A DNA stretch of 19,526 nucleotides from CAZBWW01 sp964496005. Lineage in GTDB: Bacteria > Patescibacteriota > WWE3 > UBA101185 > UBA10185. Shown here piece after piece: positions 16,993 to 19,526 of the stretch. The notes beneath the pieces are model-generated. The model was not told the DNA's origin. It did no database searches and was given only the letters and a program-made list of their open reading frames with translations. Location: NCBI GenBank assembly GCA_964496005.1, contig CAZBWW010000019.1:1-19526 (forward strand), given 5' to 3'. The position numbers and the translations under genes are program-made. Numbering within the stretch: position 1 is the first letter of the stretch; each line of letters begins with the position of its first letter.

Positions 16993-17067
16993 TAATGTAG
17001 TACAAAATAGTTACCGTACAGAATATGGTGTAAAAATTAATAAGTGTAGTTAAAAAAAGCACGAAAC

Positions 17068-18174
17068 ATGACTGAAAAAAATGAAAAAAATACCATAAGT
17101 ACCCGCGAATACATTGTGCGATTTGTACTTGCCGCCGGACTTTTCGTATTTGGCATAAATATATTTTCATCCGCATATTTTTATGAATACCCGTTGTTTG
17201 GTATTCCATTGTTAGGGGAGCTTTTATCCGCATTTGTTTTGGGCTTAATTGGTTTTTTCTTAGTGCCAAAGTATTTTATGATTGTCAAAAATTGGGTCGA
17301 GGGACTTGTTGTACTAACAACACAAAAGGTAGTAGAGGATTTTTGGAATCAGTATATGCGTAGAATGGAGGAAAACAGAAACCAAAAACGGAAAGAAAAC
17401 CAAAAGAAAGAAAGTCACAAAAAAAAGAAAAAACAAATGAGTGAAAAACTGAAAGACGGAATTTTGCTTGACACATCGGTGTTAATTGACGGGAGAATTC
17501 TTGAGGTTTCAAAAACCGGATTTTTATTAGCACCTTTGATTGTACCTAAATTTGTGATTGCGGAATTAAAACTATTGGCTGATAACAAAGACGATATCAA
17601 ACGGAAAAAAGGAAGACGGGGATTGGAAATGATAAATCAGGTAAAGAAAAAAAGTAAAGTGCTGATAGTAGATTTACGTGCAGGTGAATTTAACAAAGAT
17701 GGGAACAAAACTGAAGACTTGCAAAAAAATAAAACCGCGCCAGCAAAAAATCATAAGAAAAACGGAAGCGGGGACGAAGGAGTAGATGAGGAATTATTAA
17801 AATTAGCAAGAGAATACAGATTACGGATTATGACGTTGGACTACAATTTAAATAAAGTCGCAGAAGCCTCAAATATTCAGGTATTAAACTTAAATAAATT
17901 GGCAGAGTCATTAAAGCCGGATTTTATTCCGGGTGAAAAGCTGACAATTGACTTGGTGCAAAAGGGCAAGGAGAAAGGCCAGGGAGTGGGATATTTAAAA
18001 GACGGTACAATGGTGGTGGTTGCCGACAGCAGTAGCTTAATCGGGAGTAAAGTTGAGGTTGAGGTTGTGAAGTTGTTGCAGACAGAAGCTGGCAAGATGG
18101 TTTTTAGTGAGAAGGTGAAACAATCGCCGGTACAAGCTGATGTGGCTGTAAGTGCGCCAAACCCACGAAAATAA
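17068..18174 (+). CDS. yacL: YacL-like membrane-anchored PIN-TRAM protein
   Basis: PIN-fold nuclease-like protein with a C-terminal TRAM RNA-binding domain, similar to B. subtilis YacL (368 residues). Two predicted helices at about 15-36 and 44-67 replace the four of typical YacL. A strongly basic linker (about 98-128) follows. The PIN domain starts at LLDTSVLIDGRI (133-144) and keeps the expected acidic residues Asp135, Glu166, Asp240 and Asp258, so nuclease activity is plausible. A Lys/Asn-rich insertion at about 207-237 interrupts the PIN fold. The TRAM domain is at about 286-348 (GEKLTIDLVQKGKEKGQGVGYL). The RNA target of this family is not established. It lies 75 bp after radA, a gap with no clear promoter or terminator, and probably belongs to the same operon. 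No Shine-Dalgarno is seen. A terminator follows within 25 bp. Confidence 0.9.
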   Translation: MTEKNEKNTISTREYIVRFVLAAGLFVFGINIFSSAYFYEYPLFGIPLLGELLSAFVLGLIGFFLVPKYFMIVKNWVEGLVVLTTQKVVEDFWNQYMRRMEENRNQKRKENQKKESHKKKKKQMSEKLKDGILLDTSVLIDGRILEVSKTGFLLAPLIVPKFVIAELKLLADNKDDIKRKKGRRGLEMINQVKKKSKVLIVDLRAGEFNKDGNKTEDLQKNKTAPAKNHKKNGSGDEGVDEELLKLAREYRLRIMTLDYNLNKVAEASNIQVLNLNKLAESLKPDFIPGEKLTIDLVQKGKEKGQGVGYLKDGTMVVVADSSSLIGSKVEVEVVKLLQTEAGKMVFSEKVKQSPVQADVAVSAPNPRK

Positions 18175-18197
18175 TTCCGACATAAAATGTTGACAAT

Positions 18198-18250
18198 AAA
18201 AAACGCTCCATAAGGAGCGACTTAGTAGCGACAACTACAGAGCGTTTTTT
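18198..18250 (+). terminator. Intrinsic terminator with competing hairpins
   Basis: aaaaaacgctc (18198-18208) is complementary to gagcgtttttt (18240-18250), giving an 11-bp stem closed by A and T runs, so it could terminate on either strand. The same left arm also forms a tight local hairpin cgctcc-ataa-ggagcg (18204-18219), and gtag/ctac (18225-18228 with 18235-18238) forms a small one between. The long stem and the first local hairpin cannot form together. It closes the S1-clpC-radA-yacL unit. Confidence 0.7.
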
Positions 18251-18467
18251 AACGATGGCTTGCGCCATTATGAGTTCATGCTTCTGGACAGGAGAAGCAG
18301 GAATGTATTAAGTGGAACATATTTGTACGCAGTTAACAAGCGATGTAGATTGAAATGTTGTGAGTTTTTTGTTTTAGTGATGGGGTAAATGATTATAGTT
18401 AGCATGTTTTGGAGTGTAGTGCAGTTTGTGTGTTTGGCATATTATTGTTGTATTTTTTGGTTTTGGT
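18251..18467 (+). other. Non-coding stretch with two consecutive small hairpins
   Basis: Directly after the terminator come atggc-ttgc-gccat (18255-18268) and gcttct-ggacagg-agaagc (18280-18298), followed by about 170 bases of T/G-rich sequence with stop codons in all plausible frames. No known RNA family was recognised. No convincing promoter for the following ORF was found; tatagt near 18394 lacks a -35 partner. It may be a long leader of the next gene or a small RNA. Confidence 0.4.
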
Positions 18468-19526
18468 ATGTACGATTATGGTATGAATCTTGATGGTAAT
18501 GGTGATCGTAAAATTGACGATGCGGAGCAGGCAGGGGATCAGGGTAGTGAAGAGATCAACCCTGTAGGTGATGCGTCGGATGCTGAGGAGGAAGAGAGAC
18601 TTGACGATGAAGCGTATGCAGCAATAAGAAGGCAGGCTCTTAATGCTAAACCATTTGAAGGTGATGTAAATGGTGATAGTCAGCTTCCAGCGGGAGTTTC
18701 TCTAAACCCATTCGGCGAGCTAGTATATGCTGGTGATGCTGGTGCAATAACTTCTTTAGTTGATGAAACAGGTGCCAAAGAACAATCATTTTTAGAAATT
18801 TATTCAGTAGTAGACAGAAGATGGCCTAAAAATGCAAGATCAACAGCAGAACGCTTATACGACCCTATAAATGAAACCTATTTACTTGTTAACCCGGTTG
18901 CCACAAAAATTGAGCACGATCCCGAAACCGGCCGACCCGTAACAACCGAAGTTCATATCCCATTTGAAAGACTTGATTATTCCGAAAAATACGCACGATG
19001 TGCGCTCGAATTGGAAAGAATATTTGGTACTGAGGTTGCACAGGAAGTTCTTGGGTTGGCGGCAGGTTATAGAAGAATAGAAGATTCTGCTGGTTACGTT
19101 ACTGTAAACAATATAGTGGAGATAGATACACTTGCAGTAATTGCGAATAATCTCCAGGAGTTAGAAACTGAACTGCCGGGGCATATTTCTAAACTTACTG
19201 CTGCAGAACGTATCAATTTAGCGAGTAATTTACGGTTAATTATACATTATACAGCATTAAGCTCCGCAAAAGGTTTTGATTATTATTATAGAAATCCCGT
19301 TTTGATAGAAGCTACAAGGGGGCTTAGAGATGAGGTCTTATACTTTGCGAAAAATGGAGGCGTACAAATTACAGGCGATGACAGCAGCAAATGGTCCGCT
19401 GTTATTGGGCCCAGTTATGCACATTTAAGTGTAAATCCATATGATGGTAGCGGTATACAAGATCAGGTACCTGTCTATGGATACAGACACATGGGATTTG
19501 AGACAATTTCTGCACCAACTCTTGCC
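18468..19526 (+). CDS. Unrecognised protein with an EF-hand-like calcium loop (partial, runs off the window)
   Basis: Open frame of 353 codons without a stop before the window edge, so the C-terminus is missing. I do not recognise the family. The N-terminus has no signal peptide from this ATG. Residues 9-20 (DGNGDRKIDDAE) match the 12-residue EF-hand/dockerin loop, with acidic or Asn ligands at 1, 3, 5, 9 and 12 and Ile at 8. A second, incomplete loop (DVNGDSQLPAG) lies at 66-76. Between them is an acidic low-complexity stretch (about 24-50). The rest looks like a soluble, helix-rich globular protein with ordinary composition. The frame is open upstream to a TTG at 18426, 11 bases after GGAG (18411-18414). 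That start would add a hydrophobic segment of about 14 residues, too short to be a clear signal peptide. The ATG has no Shine-Dalgarno, so the start is uncertain. Confidence 0.8.
   Translation, partial: MYDYGMNLDGNGDRKIDDAEQAGDQGSEEINPVGDASDAEEEERLDDEAYAAIRRQALNAKPFEGDVNGDSQLPAGVSLNPFGELVYAGDAGAITSLVDETGAKEQSFLEIYSVVDRRWPKNARSTAERLYDPINETYLLVNPVATKIEHDPETGRPVTTEVHIPFERLDYSEKYARCALELERIFGTEVAQEVLGLAAGYRRIEDSAGYVTVNNIVEIDTLAVIANNLQELETELPGHISKLTAAERINLASNLRLIIHYTALSSAKGFDYYYRNPVLIEATRGLRDEVLYFAKNGGVQITGDDSSKWSAVIGPSYAHLSVNPYDGSGIQDQVPVYGYRHMGFETISAPTLA

Noticed and set aside
18190..18195. Perfect -35 TTGACA after yacL
   Set aside because: No -10-like hexamer lies 15-19 bp downstream; the sequence there is the terminator stem.

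Overview
The window reads as a chromosomal piece of a bacterium with a moderately AT-rich genome, most likely a member of the Candidate Phyla Radiation (Patescibacteria, Microgenomates/Katanobacteria-like). This placement is an inference. It rests on the giant kelch/fibronectin surface protein next to a MacB-like ABC pair, the short RadA and YacL-like proteins carrying lysine-rich inserts, the near absence of Shine-Dalgarno motifs, and the compact layout. The 16S gene, which would decide it, is outside the window. All readable stops are TAA or TAG and no gene contains an in-frame TGA, so the standard bacterial code fits.

Left end (1-556, + strand): the 3' end of a 23S rRNA, a spacer with a long hairpin, and a complete 5S rRNA whose last 26 bases are duplicated 64 bp downstream. 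No tRNA was found.

Minus-strand block (579-11715, read right to left). It starts with a 2,379-residue anchored surface protein with two 12-unit kelch blocks, each followed by a beta-sandwich and an Ig-like domain, then seven FN3-type domains. Next comes a MacB/LolD-type ABC ATPase with a long Q/E/P-rich tail. Then a MacB/FtsX-type permease with an SH3b-like insertion in its extracytoplasmic part, translationally coupled to the ATPase by a TAGTG overlap. Last is a small three-helix membrane protein that may be transcribed separately as a leaderless mRNA. The first three look like one operon: a cell-surface protein with a dedicated exporter or mechanotransmission ABC system. This is the best candidate for an undescribed system.

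Divergent intergenic region (11716-12078): promoter-like sequences, two inverted repeats, and a possible 36-codon membrane peptide with the only strong Shine-Dalgarno seen here.

Plus-strand block (12079-18174): four-domain ribosomal protein S1 homologue, a ClpC-like unfoldase with an inactive first AAA+ module, RadA, and a YacL-like PIN-TRAM membrane protein. clpC-radA-yacL is the order known from Bacillus (clpC-radA-disA-yacL), with disA missing. A hairpin terminator follows at 18198-18250. After a structured non-coding stretch, an unrecognised ORF with an EF-hand loop runs off the right end (18468-19526).
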